A stretch of DNA of 48,567 bases from positions 126,001 to 174,567 of the forward strand of contig NMRA01000061.1 in NCBI GenBank assembly GCA_002633005.1. The letters run 5' to 3'. The notes below the pieces were generated by a model. The model ran no database searches. It saw only the letters and a list, made by a program, of their open reading frames with translations, and was not told where the DNA came from. Made by a program: the position numbers and the translations under genes. Below, in pieces: positions 33,741 through 43,851 of this stretch (positions are counted from its first letter, which is position 1; each line of letters begins with the position of its first letter). The DNA is from Phoronis australis (taxonomy: Eukaryota; Phoronida; Phoronidae).

Positions 33741-36345
33741 TTTTTAAATTTTTTTTTTATTCTCCCAGTTCAACATAAGTAAGGACAAAGGTCTGGGGTT
33801 CCCTTGCCTTACTTTACAATTCAATGAAAATAAAGTTTACTAAGTTAAATGTATACTTGAACAGGATTTTTGAAATACATTTAACAAAAAGAAAAAAAAA
33901 CATACAAGACAGTGTAGTAGTATATGGCTCTGAAAAGGGGAGAGAGTATTTTGGAATGATAAAACATCCTTACATTGCTATTAAATTATGCATTTGTGAC
34001 CACCTGTTTGTAAATTTTCCCTTTGTAAATTTTTTGAATAAATATATTTTTCACAGGAGTAATAACTGTTATTTTCTTTTGTTAATACAATTAAATTTGG
34101 AGGTTTACCCTTGAGACGTTGCTTATATAAATGGAACTTGCAGAGACACAAGATTAACTTTTGAATTGACTGGCTTCTGCATCTGTTTCCAAAGAAAACT
34201 GTAAGCACATTTGCACCTAGGGAGATATTGGTTTTGTTTCTAACCCAATCTTCAACATTGTTCCAAAATTTTTGAACATCACATTGCCAGTATAAGTGAA
34301 GCAAAGTCTCAGGTTCACTCTTACAAAACGTACTCAAGGGGGAGCTACTTACCCCAATTTTGACAAGGTAAGAGTTACAGCTAATTATCCTATGCGACAG
34401 TCTAAATTGAAACCAACGAAGTTTCACATCAAGTGTAAAGTTACAAAGTAGGCATTTTTCCACCATTCAATAGTGTCTGGTATTGCCTGCCACTTAGGCC
34501 TGGCATATTTGTTTAGCACAACAGTGTTGTACATATGTTTTGTGCCCTTTTTGTCTGCAAGTAATAATTTCACAAAAATTGGGATAGAGGGTGCATAGAA
34601 GGAAAACTTGTCTCTTTTTGAGATTTTCCATTTTTGACAAACAGCCTCTTTGAGCCCATAAAAATTCAAAAATATTGGTCTAAAATTGAACTTTTTGCAA
34701 AAACCTTCAAAAGATAACAACTATCCATGCTCGTCTAGTAGGTCTGAGATATAATAAACACCCTTTTCAAACCATCTTCTCCAAAACACAGTTTTTCCAC
34801 CAATCAATACATTAGTGTTATACCAAATTGGCTGATATGGTATTTCCTCCTGATCTATTATATTAGAAAAATCATACAGAAAGTTAAATAGTTCCTTCCA
34901 AAAAGGGTTCTCAGTTTGAGATGCTGCATATTTGTAGAAATAGTTCCCAAATTTTAGACACTCCAATGGTATCAAATCAGTGTTTAAGAGGAGACTTGAC
35001 CATGCTGTAGAATTTGTGGCTCTTAAGAACCTACGCATCCATGTTATCTTAATTGCCTTTACAAAAGAGTAAACATCTATCATTTTACAACCACCAAATT
35101 CATAATGTTGAATCACGGTTTTGCGCCTAATTTTGTCACACTTTCCTCCCCAAATATAATGAAAAAACAGTTTTTCTAAATCTTTACAGAACAGATTGCT
35201 GGGGATTGGCAAACATGATAAAACATGAATCAGTTTTGGTAGAAGAAATGATTTGCCCACCGTAACTTTACCAAGAGTACTTAAGTTTCTTTTTGACCAT
35301 CTTATAATTTCTTTTTTAATATCAACCAACTTGCGATCAAAATTTTAATTACTCATTTCCTGGATGTCAGTAGAAAAAACAATCCCGAGTATACTAAACT
35401 GTGAGGAAGACCATTTTAAGTCCTTCTCAGAACATACCCTTGAATTACTTTGACTCATAGAACCTATCCAGACACAAGTTGTTTTTTCTAAATTAGGAGT
35501 TAGACCTGAATACTTTGAGAACTGGTCAAGCAGATCAAGAGAGTTTTTTTAATGATCTTTCGGAACCATCGAGGATGATAGCAGTGTCATCTCCATATTG
35601 GACTAGTTTAAATTCTTGAGCTCCAATCTGTATACCTTTTATATTTTTGTTTTTCCTAAAGAGATTTCCCATAATCTCAGCACATAGTAGAAAATGATAG
35701 GGAGATAAAGGGTCTCCTTGTTTACAACCTCTACCCATTTCAAAGAATTGAGAGGTTTTTCCATATTGAATTACACAAGCCATAGCTCCCTCATTGAGCA
35801 ACGATACCCACTTTTTGATGTTTGGGCCAAAATTATAAAAAATACCCAGGAAACTGAGTCGAACGCCTTCTCAAAATCCACCAGGACCAGTAATCCAGGG
35901 ATATTCAATTGGACAGTTGCACAGATAAGATCATAAATTAATCGAATATTTTCGCCAATAAATGTACCAGCAATAAAACCTTGCTGGTTTTCGTGGATCA
36001 AGCAATTGAAGACAGACTTAACGCGTTCAGCAATACATGCTGAAATTAATTTATAATTTATATTGAGCAATGAAATTGGCCTCCAGTGTTTGAGTAGTTC
36101 CCTAGGTTTGCTAGCTTTTGGAATAATTTGGATCACACCTTGTTTTACAGTGGATGGTAGGGAATTCTGTGAAAACATACAATTAAAAGCTGCAACTAAA
36201 TCATCTCCCAAATCTGACCAGAAAAATTTGTAAAATTCCACTGTAAAACCGTCGGGACCTGGGGTCTTATTATTTTTCATCTTTTTGAGAACAAATAGAA
36301 TTTCATCATAAGTAATATTTCCTTCCAACTTCGCAGTTTTATAAC
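33740..36345 (-). mobile_element. 5'-truncated LINE (RT-bearing), minus strand
   Basis: The ORF2 of this element reads from 36,345 down to about 33,981, followed by a 3' region that ends near 33,740. The endonuclease domain is absent, so the copy is 5' truncated, as is usual for target-primed insertions. No target-site duplication could be identified. It is a different copy from the 2A fragment, which lies downstream on the same strand. The reverse-transcriptase type resembles L1/Tx1-like invertebrate LINEs; this clade call is from general resemblance only. Confidence 0.85.
33981..36345 (-). pseudogene. LINE ORF2 reverse transcriptase, frameshifted
   Basis: Copies element RNA into DNA at the target site. 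Domain order on the minus strand: RT fingers with TPGPDGFTVEFYKFFW (about 36,220-36,270), HWRPISLLNINYKLI, and palm motif A LVLVDFEKAFDSVSW. Next come GCKQGDPLSPY and the catalytic box QYGDDTAIILDGS (about 35,565-35,605). A thumb/connector region with LGKVTVGKSFLLPKLIHVL and YIWGGKCDKIRRKTVIQHYE follows (34,721-35,329). The C-terminal zinc-like region has FCKSEPETLLHLYWQC (about 34,275-34,325). At least four breaks are seen: frame changes near 35,790, between 35,330 and 35,535, near 34,721 and near 34,440. It is not functional. Confidence 0.9.
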
Positions 36346-36437
36346 ACTAGAAGGCCACTTTCTGATGGTTAACGATGGACTCGTAGTAGGCCTTTATATC
36401 ATCCAGGGCAGGCTGGAACAGTTGATCACGGAGTGTT

Positions 36438-36606
36438 TTAATAACTTGGGGCGAAGTCGAGCTTTGCAATGTCCTCATTTGAGTCCGATTCACATAGGGG
36501 CGGGTCCAACTGACGGAAGTCAAGGATTGTTTGAGTAAGTTTTTTTTTTCTGTCGTTTAAGGATGCACTGTCTTTGCTTGCTCATTCTTGGCTCGTCAGC
36601 ACTCAT
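36438..36606 (-). pseudogene. Small basic-then-acidic ORF broken at an A10 run
   Basis: Minus-strand ATG at 36,606 opens MSADEPRMSKQRQCILKRQK. A run of ten A (T on the + strand, 36,540-36,549) then sets the frame. As written, translation soon stops. If the run is one base off, the frame continues as LTQTILDFRQLDPP and an acidic CESDSNEDIAKLDF to a stop at 36,438. That continuation looks protein-like but no family is recognised. Basic N-termini followed by QTIL-DF occur in some DNA-binding transposases, which is only a hint. It lies just upstream of the LINE on the same strand. Confidence 0.3.
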
Positions 36607-37394
36607 CGTGGTTGAAGTATGAGATAACTTAAGACTTAAATATGAAAAAATTAATTGAGTAATCTTCAGCACAATTTCAAACGCACATCTGGCGGGAAAC
36701 AGGTCACGTGCTCGAACCTTGGAACCTTTGTCGGCGAAATTTGGATCACTTGTTAGGTTCGGGTCGGCTAGCTTGGACGGACGTGGAATAAGTTAACGAG
36801 TTTAAAATTAAATAATTTTCACCAATATTTCACAGAAAAATTTAGTGAGACATATCTCTACTCACGCCGCGGCCAATTTTTACCAGAGTACGATTCTCGC
36901 AGATGTTACACTTATGTATTGAGTGATTAAGAGCTCACAATTCCGGCATCAACAACATGACGTCTTATAAAAAGTTATACTTTCTATGTCACAGATTGGA
37001 TACTATGGTCGTTGGTGGGTGGTTTTTGCAATTTGCTAGAGGCGTAGGTCACGCTTGCAAGTTTTGGAGACTTCCTTTTGAGGGTTGTCGAGGGTTATAG
37101 AGCATTATCTTATTTCAGGAAATTGGATGGGAATGCCGTTTTTAATATCTCTTAATTAGACAAAACCGCGGGTTTGGTCTCCTTTTAACTGTGATACATG
37201 TTGATAAAAGCTGTCATAAAAAGCAACAATGTACAATTTTCAGGTTTTGCTAAAAAATATAAGGAACATTCTGATTATTTTACTGTGAATTGCCCATGCA
37301 GTTGAAATCTAGACTTCATACTTTAATTCCTTTTACAATATCAGCTTGTATATTATGCTTTCCAATGATTTCGATAATTTCATTTTGTATTTAA
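36607..37394. other. Intergenic, no gene recognised
   Basis: About 790 bp. The stretch at 36,680-36,790 is GC-richer and could be promoter-like for the small minus-strand ORF; no motif supports this. Confidence 0.3.
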
Positions 37395-38499
37395 AGGGAG
37401 AGGCAACCTTTTTCATGTCATTTTTAGTAAAAATACGGTTCGCTGATTGTTCCAGACACGTTTTTCAGTTAATAACGGCTTCCCGTAATTTTATTAATTA
37501 ATCGTGCCTTACCCCGGAAGTGATGTTTAGGGTGTTAAGAATTTCCCTCTATTTTGTTTTCATATAGTCTAGCCGTGTGAGCTGTCGAGTCATTCATTAT
37601 TTTACCTCGGTTTTATTCGGTCGTCGTTTGCGTTTGTTTATGAGTTAGTCAACATGCCGCAAGGTTACTGTGTACCGGGTGTACTATCGTCTCACGCACA
37701 TTTTGGGTGTGCCATTACATCGCTTTCGGAAAGATGACACACTCCGCCGTACTTGACTCGTTCGTGTGAAGAATGCAGGTTACCGTCCACGCAACGTACA
37801 AAGCAGTTGAGAATTACCAAGTGAGTGCATTTTTGAAGCGAGAAGCCTCGCGAGCTGTGGCCTCATCTATGAACGAACCACAGAGCATGCAATTCCGGGG
37901 CTGAACTAGTAGTGATTCGTCCTGTGCTGATGTGCACACCCGACGCGCACTTGCATTAAGAGAGGTCCCATCGCGTCTGTGCTAAGTCTCAGCCTCATCC
38001 CTCTCAACAGCTGTCTGTGCGTATTCTGCCTCACTATACTCGTGCTCAAACATTATCCACCCACTGACTGTTCGTGAAAAAATTTCCTCGTCACCACTCA
38101 TATGAACAATCATATGTCTCCGTCACTCACGTCCCTCTGTATGGCCGGGGCATAGGTCTCCAACTTCAGCCAATTTCAGGCTACTACAAGCTAATCCATC
38201 CCCAAGTCCAATGTAATTGAGTTCTTTAACAATCTAGCTTGTCGTAGAATACTCGTCAGTGAGAAGTGATGACGACAGGTTTAGGAAACCAGCACGGAAA
38301 CAGCAGTGGAACAGATCCCCACAGTAAACTCGAACGCAGAAACAAATGGCGGGAAATTCATAACTTCCTAAACGTCACTTCTGGAGTAGGGCACGACTAA
38401 CTAATCAAATTACGGGAAGCCCTTATTAACTGAAAAACATGTCAGGGCTAATCAACGAACCGTATTTTCGGTAAAAAAGGTTCTCCTCTCCTTTGAGGC
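37395..38499. mobile_element. TTAA-flanked DNA transposon with THAP remnant (Kolobok-like)
   Basis: Inverted repeats of about 100 bp: 37,395-37,500 against 38,400-38,499. Shared blocks include AAAATACGGTTCG and GTTTTTCAGTTAATAA followed by GGCTTCCCGTAATTT. TTAA flanks both ends (37,391-37,394 and 38,500-38,503). A THAP remnant on the + strand and TTAA duplication together fit the Kolobok superfamily; P elements make 8-bp duplications. At 1.1 kb it is non-autonomous. Its right part also holds a decayed copy of the minus-strand ORF that is intact at 44,719-45,252. Confidence 0.65.
37654..37800 (+). pseudogene. Degenerate THAP zinc-finger domain
   Basis: ATG at 37,654 opens MPQGYCVPGV, the typical THAP start M-P-x-x-C-x-V-P-G-C with the second Cys replaced by Val. 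After one frame change near 37,709 it continues GVPLHRFRKDDTLRRT, the THAP L-H-x-F-P-K-D...R block. In-frame stops follow, and the distal C-x2-H part is not found. THAP domains bind the ends of transposons such as P and Kolobok elements. The combination of motifs makes the family call firm despite decay. Confidence 0.65.
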
Positions 38500-39105
38500 T
38501 TAAACATACATGGTATTCTTCATTTTCGGATGCTGTAAATGGTTCATCACAGGTATACTCAACAGTTTCAAAACGACAAGAAAATGTCCTGGATTGCCGT
38601 TATCTTCTGTCAAAATTTCGGATTCTCCTATCAATACAATACACTGGCTACCGCAATAAAGAAACACTTTAGTTATCGTCTTAGGATTGCGCCTGCTTTT
38701 CGTTATCTGCGCTTTCATCTTACCGTCGTTCTGGGACAAAGTTAATGACTTTCTGTTGATTTCTGGCGTTGGACGGAGTCTTCCGTGGAGTCTGTAACCC
38801 GTATGGAGTCTTGCTAGCTCGTGCGCCAATGACGTTAATTTGTTGAACATTAGTCGACTAATGTTCATTGACCAAAGGTTTGTTGACAAATCGAGGCCGT
38901 TGAAGATTATGAGTGACGCAATGGTTGTTTTAAAAACGTATATAATATATGCAGAAGCCAGGAGCCCGTTCCAAGAAACTGACTTAAGTTCATTTTTTAC
39001 ATTTGTCTGTGTGTGTCAGATAATTTTTAGTATGTTTACGTTGTACCAAATATCGTGCCATGAGTCTGTCTATGTGTTCAAAAATGAATAGTTTTTGTGT
39101 GTAAT
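37814..39105. repeat. Large duplicated locus, copy 1
   Basis: Homologous to 44,664-46,072 and 47,383-47,487. Homology crosses the right end of the TTAA-flanked element and runs about 600 bp into its flank. The duplication is thus larger than the element, or the element is part of a bigger unit. Compared with copy 2 it lacks about 270 bp of the minus-strand ORF, and everything between its truncated GAGCCCGTTCCAAGAAACTG end (38,962) and the distal ACATTTGTCTGTGTGTGTC block. Confidence 0.75.
38500..38889 (-). pseudogene. Unidentified minus-strand ORF, copy 1
   Basis: Ends in KTITKVFLYCGSQCIVLIGE, SEILTEDNGNPGHFLVVLKL and PKMKNTMYV. It is closely similar to 45,580-45,825, so the frame is kept in both copies, although the N-terminal parts differ. 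No domain is recognised. The opposite strand is also open in both copies, so the coding strand is uncertain. Confidence 0.3.
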
Positions 39106-39589
39106 AGTGTATTTTGTACATTCTCTTCCACAGTTGCAGGAGAAGCAGCTCGAGTCATTGCATAGTGAGCAATAATCTAAAATTTTGTTGTCAGTGTAGT
39201 ATCTTGAAAGTCCAGCCAGTGGATGTTTATCTTAGTCTAAAACTGAAGAGAGTATTTTATTCTCATCTACGATTCTAGGAACGTGAAAACGAAAATAGTT
39301 TATTGTCGCGATTGACTTGTTAAATGGAGTCTTGTGTATAGGATTGTAGTTGCGATTAATACCAAAAATGTTTCCTAAGAGATCTCACGAACGAGAATTT
39401 CTAATTGATCCGTTGTTTCAGTTGTGAAATTGTTTTGAATGTAGGGGGAAGAGTGGGGTAAAACAGCCCACAGAGTAAGACGGCCACTTCCTCAGTTTTA
39501 ACAAGGCTGACGCCAGGTGGCTACTACACCGTTTTATTGCTCAACCGATAGGAGTCGTAACCACATATTGGCGCGAATCTAGCAGAACT

Positions 39590-40115
39590 GCAGACGACCT
39601 AAGTTGTGGCACAGGCGTCCTCAGCTTCTGATCGTCCCCAATAGGCAATACACTACATATAATACTACAAGGTAGGACCAAGGAGTGTACGAGTATAGGA
39701 GAGTTCACTACGCCATTTTACCATTCTCCGCAATGGTTACCGGTCGAAACACTAGCGCTCCAAGCGGTGAATAATCAATACTTACTTAGGAGCGCAGTCC
39801 GAACAATATAAACACTGATGAATTCATACTTTAATGACGTTCAACGTGCAATAAAATTACTGTGTGATTGAAAATGGCTAGAATACGTAAACTAACATNG
39901 GAACAGGACACCGTGAATGGTATTGGGAGAAAGAACAATTCTTCATGGTTTGTTGAACCCCTGTTTTGTGTAAATTTATTGAGTTTTATGTTTGCTATGG
40001 ACGGCTGAAGTGAAGCACCCGTGGAATTTCTGGTCGGAAGTGTCCTACCTTGTAGTATTATATGTAGTGTATTGGGGACGATTAGAAGCTGAGGACGCCT
40101 GTGAGTTGTGGCAAG
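39590..40115. repeat. Long inverted repeat, arms of about 80 bp, inside the pogo-like element
   Basis: The left arm contains AGGCGTCCTCAGCTTCTGAT and ACACTACATATAATACTACA. The right arm contains their reverse complements (ATCAG/ATTAG variant, TGTAGTATTATATGTAGTGT). The loop is about 360 bp and includes an undetermined base at 39,899. The left arm has an extra short block (TAGGCAA). It may be a nested foldback element. Confidence 0.8.
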
Positions 40116-40311
40116 AAATATTTGACGCCCCTCGAAGTTAGGTGAGTACCTCCCTTTCGTAACATATTTAGAAAATTTAATGTACGAAAGAAACTTAATT
40201 GTGTGATTAAGCTTAACAGTAATGCCTTGTGAATGAGAAAATGACAACAAAATTTAAAATGACCTTAACTAGTTTTCTCGGTGCACGCTTGATTGTGGTG
40301 ACATCATTAAC

Positions 40312-40403
40312 GGATAAGACGGACAGCTGGGTAGTGGGATAAGACGGACAGCTGGGTAGTGGGATAAGACGGACAGCTGGGTAGTGGGATAAGACCGACA
40401 GGG
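40312..40403 (+). repeat. 25-bp minisatellite, 3.7 copies
   Basis: Perfect units GGATAAGACGGACAGCTGGG + TAGTG at 40,312, 40,337 and 40,362, then a partial unit with one change. The unit resembles the element's own GGGTAAAACGG end motif. Confidence 0.92.
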
Positions 40404-40471
40404 TGACCGTTTTACCCCATACATATTTAATAGATTGCAGAAATAATTTTTAGTGTTTTGTTTTGTATATA

Positions 40472-40669
40472 ATGCCGCGGAAATATATAAGAACGTCTTC
40501 AAGAAATGCGTGGGAAAGGGAGGAAATGGAGAAGGCAATAGCCGCGATGAGAAGGGGAGAGATGGGCTGTAAAACTGCTACAAGTACAAGGCAGTTTGGA
40601 GTACCGAGAACTACTCTGAAGCGTAGATTTAAAGACCAGAATGGGCCCATGACCAATGTGCCGGGGTAG
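40472..40669 (+). CDS. Psq-type helix-turn-helix protein fragment (transposase N-terminus)
   Basis: A 65-codon ORF from ATG 40,472 to TAG 40,667-40,669. Residues 12-56 (AWEREEMEKAIAAMRRGEMG, then a GVPRTTLKRRF block) match the pipsqueak-type HTH pattern W-x-x-E-x-M-x-x-A-I...G-x-P-x-x-T-L-x-x-R. In pogo/Tigger/jerky-like transposases this domain binds the element ends. Nothing follows that looks like a CENP-B HTH or a DDE domain, so the product would be a DNA-binding stub. The start MPRKY is typical of this class. It sits in the right half of the TA-flanked element, on the strand used to name it. Confidence 0.7.
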   Translation: MPRKYIRTSSRNAWEREEMEKAIAAMRRGEMGCKTATSTRQFGVPRTTLKRRFKDQNGPMTNVPG

Positions 40670-41521
40670 ATAGCAAAGACGAAGATTACGTCTGTGACCT
40701 CTGCCTCTAGCGACTGCTCGTGGTGACGTGGTGGAAAATTTATTGTTAGTTGCTACATTAAATGTAAACTGCCAGTTTCGTCATGTTAAGTTTTTAAAAA
40801 GCTAAGAACGCATATTGTATAATGTATGATTTAAAAATAAAGAGAAAAAGAGTTTTGTTATGAAATTTCGTTGTATAAATCGATGATTACATTTAATCTG
40901 TGTTCGTAGTAGCAGGGCAGTTTTACCCAACTGCAGTGACGGTCTTAACAGCAAGGTACGGTAAAACGGCCCACCACCCCATAAAAATTCAAATCTGTCT
41001 TGGGCCAAGACGGTGCAATTTTAATTCTACTAATTATGTTTTTTATAAACTAAAAGGTAAGCTCTTTGAACATGATTAATTCATAGTACATACATTGTAT
41101 ACTTTTTGGGTAATGGATCTTTAAAGTTGAGGGTGCCGTTTTACCCCACTCTCCCCTATTGTGGTCGTTGGTTGTGTAGGAAACAAGTAGAAACTAATAA
41201 TCTTTGTACCCGCCCAAGTCTTATTTAATATCTGAATTAAAATATGTAAAACAAGCTAAAATTGATTTAACAATGTGTATTTTTCATGACACTTAAAATG
41301 TGCTTCTGATCTCAACAAGCAAAATGTAAATTTTTATTCCAATGCAATGTTACAACATTTACTGAATTAAGGCTTATTCATGTTAATTTGGTAACTAATC
41401 TGGTAGGCCTGGGGATGGGGACCGCTATAAAATAAGGAAACTCAATCATCTAGAGAATTTTATTGGACACAGCACATTTTTGAAGAGAAACTGCTGTGAA
41501 AAAGTCACCCTTCACTTCTGA

Positions 41522-41683
41522 GCGTCAGGTATCACAAACCTCTTATATTGGGCGCACTCCTACCCAGGACAATATGAATATGTGCTGCTAGCCTACCCAG
41601 CATCCGAGTCCCGGGAGAGTTTCCGAAAAGAAACACTTAGCTCAATAAACCCGTTATTCAGTGGGGGTAATTGGTGGGGATAA
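41522..41683 (+). other. Unassigned protein-like short open frame
   Basis: The frame has no start codon; it lies between TGA 41,519-41,521 and TAA 41,681-41,683. It encodes ITNLLYWAHSYPGQYEYVLL, AYPASESRESFRKETLSS and INPLFSGGNWWG. It is rich in Tyr and Trp, which is unusual for random AT-rich sequence. An acceptor-like GCGTCAG|GTATC (41,523-41,529) and a donor-like GGG|GTAATT (41,667) could make it an internal exon. The family is not recognised. Confidence 0.25.
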
Positions 41684-41969
41684 CATCACCGAACGATGTC
41701 AATAGAAACTGATTGCTAAAAACTTATCAAGTAAATGGAAATGCACACAAGGGGCTTCAGCATCCACACACTTTTTGTCATTTGGTGGCCCTTTTGACCG
41801 CAATTGTCCACGAATATAGTAACCTTAGGTCTTTTGGGAATTTGGGGCCACCTGTCGAAGACTTGCATCACGGAAAATGGCTGTAATAAGGCTTAGCGCG
41901 ACGACGTATTTTGGTAAGAATTCCATCTTTTACCAGTTGTTTACATGCAGAGAGCGACGCACGCGCAAT

Positions 41970-42026
41970 TCAATCACCACTAGTACAGCAGCGACACCGC
42001 GAGGAGAATTCTCCGAATAGCCCCAT
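41970..42026 (-). other. Short frame resembling the first exon at 44,665
   Basis: MGLFGEFSSRCRCCTSGD then stop. It shares M-x-LFG-x-F...CTSGD and the DNA block TGTACTAGTGGTGAT with the start of the gene candidate at 44,475-44,665. It is either a decayed duplicate of that exon or a repeat shared by both. Confidence 0.35.
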
Positions 42027-42939
42027 TGAAAACATACTTTTGTTGCATGTGAAACTTTTGTTGTAGACAAGTTAACACAAAACTTAAAATTGTTCAAATG
42101 CCTTCTTAAGAAAACTCTAAAAATAATTACACACACAAACAAATCAAGTGCAAACAAAGGGAATACTTCATTTTGATATTTGCACATCTCTATAGGTCAA
42201 CAGGAAAATGACAATTCGCAAGCGTAATCGGTAATCATTTCAGCTTTATAAAGAATCAGCACAACTGCACTGTATGGGGCTTTAAAACTGAAGAAATATT
42301 GTTGTTTCAATAATTAATGACAAACTTGCCTGTTGATGAAAAAATTATTCGATCACCAAAGTGTATCATTAACGGGCATTCTACACCCAATCAGGCAATC
42401 GGTGTAGTCACTGAATGTCATTTCCCCAAAATGTGTACCAAATTGCAAAGTTTTTACCATTAGTATAAAGCCTTTCTTCTGAGAGGAAAAGTTAATGTCA
42501 GTCAGTGAGAACGGACAGTTATTTATGCCTGATGCTTTTGGTTTTCATTTCACTGGGATCTAGTTTCAATGGCCTATAGAAGCTCTTGTGAAAAAGGTCC
42601 AGTTTCGGCACATGGCTTTCCTTCATGTAACCTCATTCAGCCTCAATAACATCCACATTAGATCCTTGAAGGTAAACACAACGGCATATCACTTGACTCG
42701 TTTTGTGTCCAAAATCTTACCCTGAACTAGACCAGAGTGTCACCAGGTCTTCTTTAGCGTCAGACCCTAATGTTTCTTCCAGGAAAGGAAATAAGCTATT
42801 GTCCACACATGACCCATTGCCTATGAAAGGGCATCCTCACCAACGAGGCTGACTTGTGTCGCAGTCAGATATATTTCCTCTTCATTCACAAACAATCCAC
42901 TGGCACATTGTCTTATGGTAACTTAGTGCTGCGATTCAC
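42027..42939. other. Interval with weak exon-like signals only
   Basis: On the minus strand, 42,721-42,810 reads LFPFLEETLGSDAKEDLVTL then WSSSG up to a consensus donor GG|GTAAGA. It has an acceptor-like AATAG at its start. The phase does not connect cleanly to neighbours. It may be a further exon of the minus-strand gene candidate or chance. The rest is unassigned. Confidence 0.25.
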
Positions 42940-43000
42940 ATTTCGCCAGGGCCACTGTCTTGTACATTCTGCTATGCAGCACTGCTGGTGTGTAGAAATG
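42940..43000 (-). CDS. Possible further exon of the minus-strand gene
   Basis: Strong acceptor TCTCTTCCCACAG. In the phase offered by the exon at 43,852 it reads ISTHQQCCIAECTRQWPWRN up to a donor-like AAT|GTGAAT. Another frame (HFYTPAVLHSRMYKTVALAK) is also open. It is a low-confidence assignment. Confidence 0.2.
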
Positions 43001-43851
43001 CTGTGGGAAGAGAAAGGAATAACAAAGCTTGTCTATGTTGCGGCTTGAAGTGGCCTTAAAAATGTTTCTGAACCTGGATCAAATATTGAAATATGAATAA
43101 TTACTCCAGGTTCGGTCAAAAATGGTACCCCTGTTTTTCAAAAATATGATATGGTGACTGCTCTACAATTTCACACAAAATAAAATAATTACTAATTCCA
43201 GAAAGCAAGGGTGTATATAATAAATATTGCATAAAACTGCGTCTTTATTTTTTATCCGTAGCCATAACAATTCTTTAAACGCATCACTTGTCTGCAAAAT
43301 ATGCAAGTTTTTTGAAACAACTTCAAACCTTTGTTACCCATTTTCAAGCCTCTTTATTTTTGATACTTTTATCAATTTTAAACTCTGATTATAGATTCAT
43401 GGGTCTGTCAAGCATACTTCTAGTCTAAGGCTGAGGGAACCGTTTCTCAGACTTTTTTATTTTTCTTCCAATAGAAGATATGAAGACATGGGTCATTTAA
43501 AAAATTATGGATAATCTTTCTATTGTTTAAGCGTAATTACAAATCGTAAGGCACCATCAAAAATGCAATTTTCACAAAAAATGACAGTCATTTGAATTTA
43601 TAAAAGACTTGCAACATTTCAAGGCATGAGTTAAGACTATTCAATCATTGAAAATTCAGAAAATGTAATATATATCTATTGACAACAATAAACTTGAAGG
43701 AACTTCATGAAGGTTAAAGAATTACCTCACAATGCTATTTCCCCAGACCCTATTACCTGTTATTTCCACACATTCAGTTGCACCAAATTTTACAACCCCA
43801 ACCCCTCCGCTATGGACATGAATAAGTAAATAAACAAAACGACTTACATAC

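Larger units (their letters stand above)
39444..41156 (+). mobile_element. TA-flanked DNA transposon with psq-type HTH ORF (pogo-like)
   Basis: The left end GGGGGAAGAGTGGGGTAAAA and inverted right end GGGGAGAGTGGGGTAAAACG (as read on the minus strand) are flanked by TA at 39,442-39,443 and 41,157-41,158. A related GGTAAAACGGCCCACC subterminal copy lies near 40,960-40,975. Inside are an inverted pair (39,590-39,675 with 40,036-40,115), a 25-bp minisatellite and one short ORF with a psq-type helix-turn-helix. TA duplication plus such a DNA-binding domain fits the pogo/Tigger branch of Tc1/mariner. The catalytic DDE domain is absent, so this 1.7-kb copy is non-autonomous. Confidence 0.75.

Noticed and set aside
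33824-34114. Plus-strand open frames within 33,800-36,000
   Set aside because: Antisense shadows of the LINE ORF2 pseudogene.
40312-40403. CRISPR-like array of 25-bp units
   Set aside because: Units are head to tail with no spacers; it is a minisatellite.
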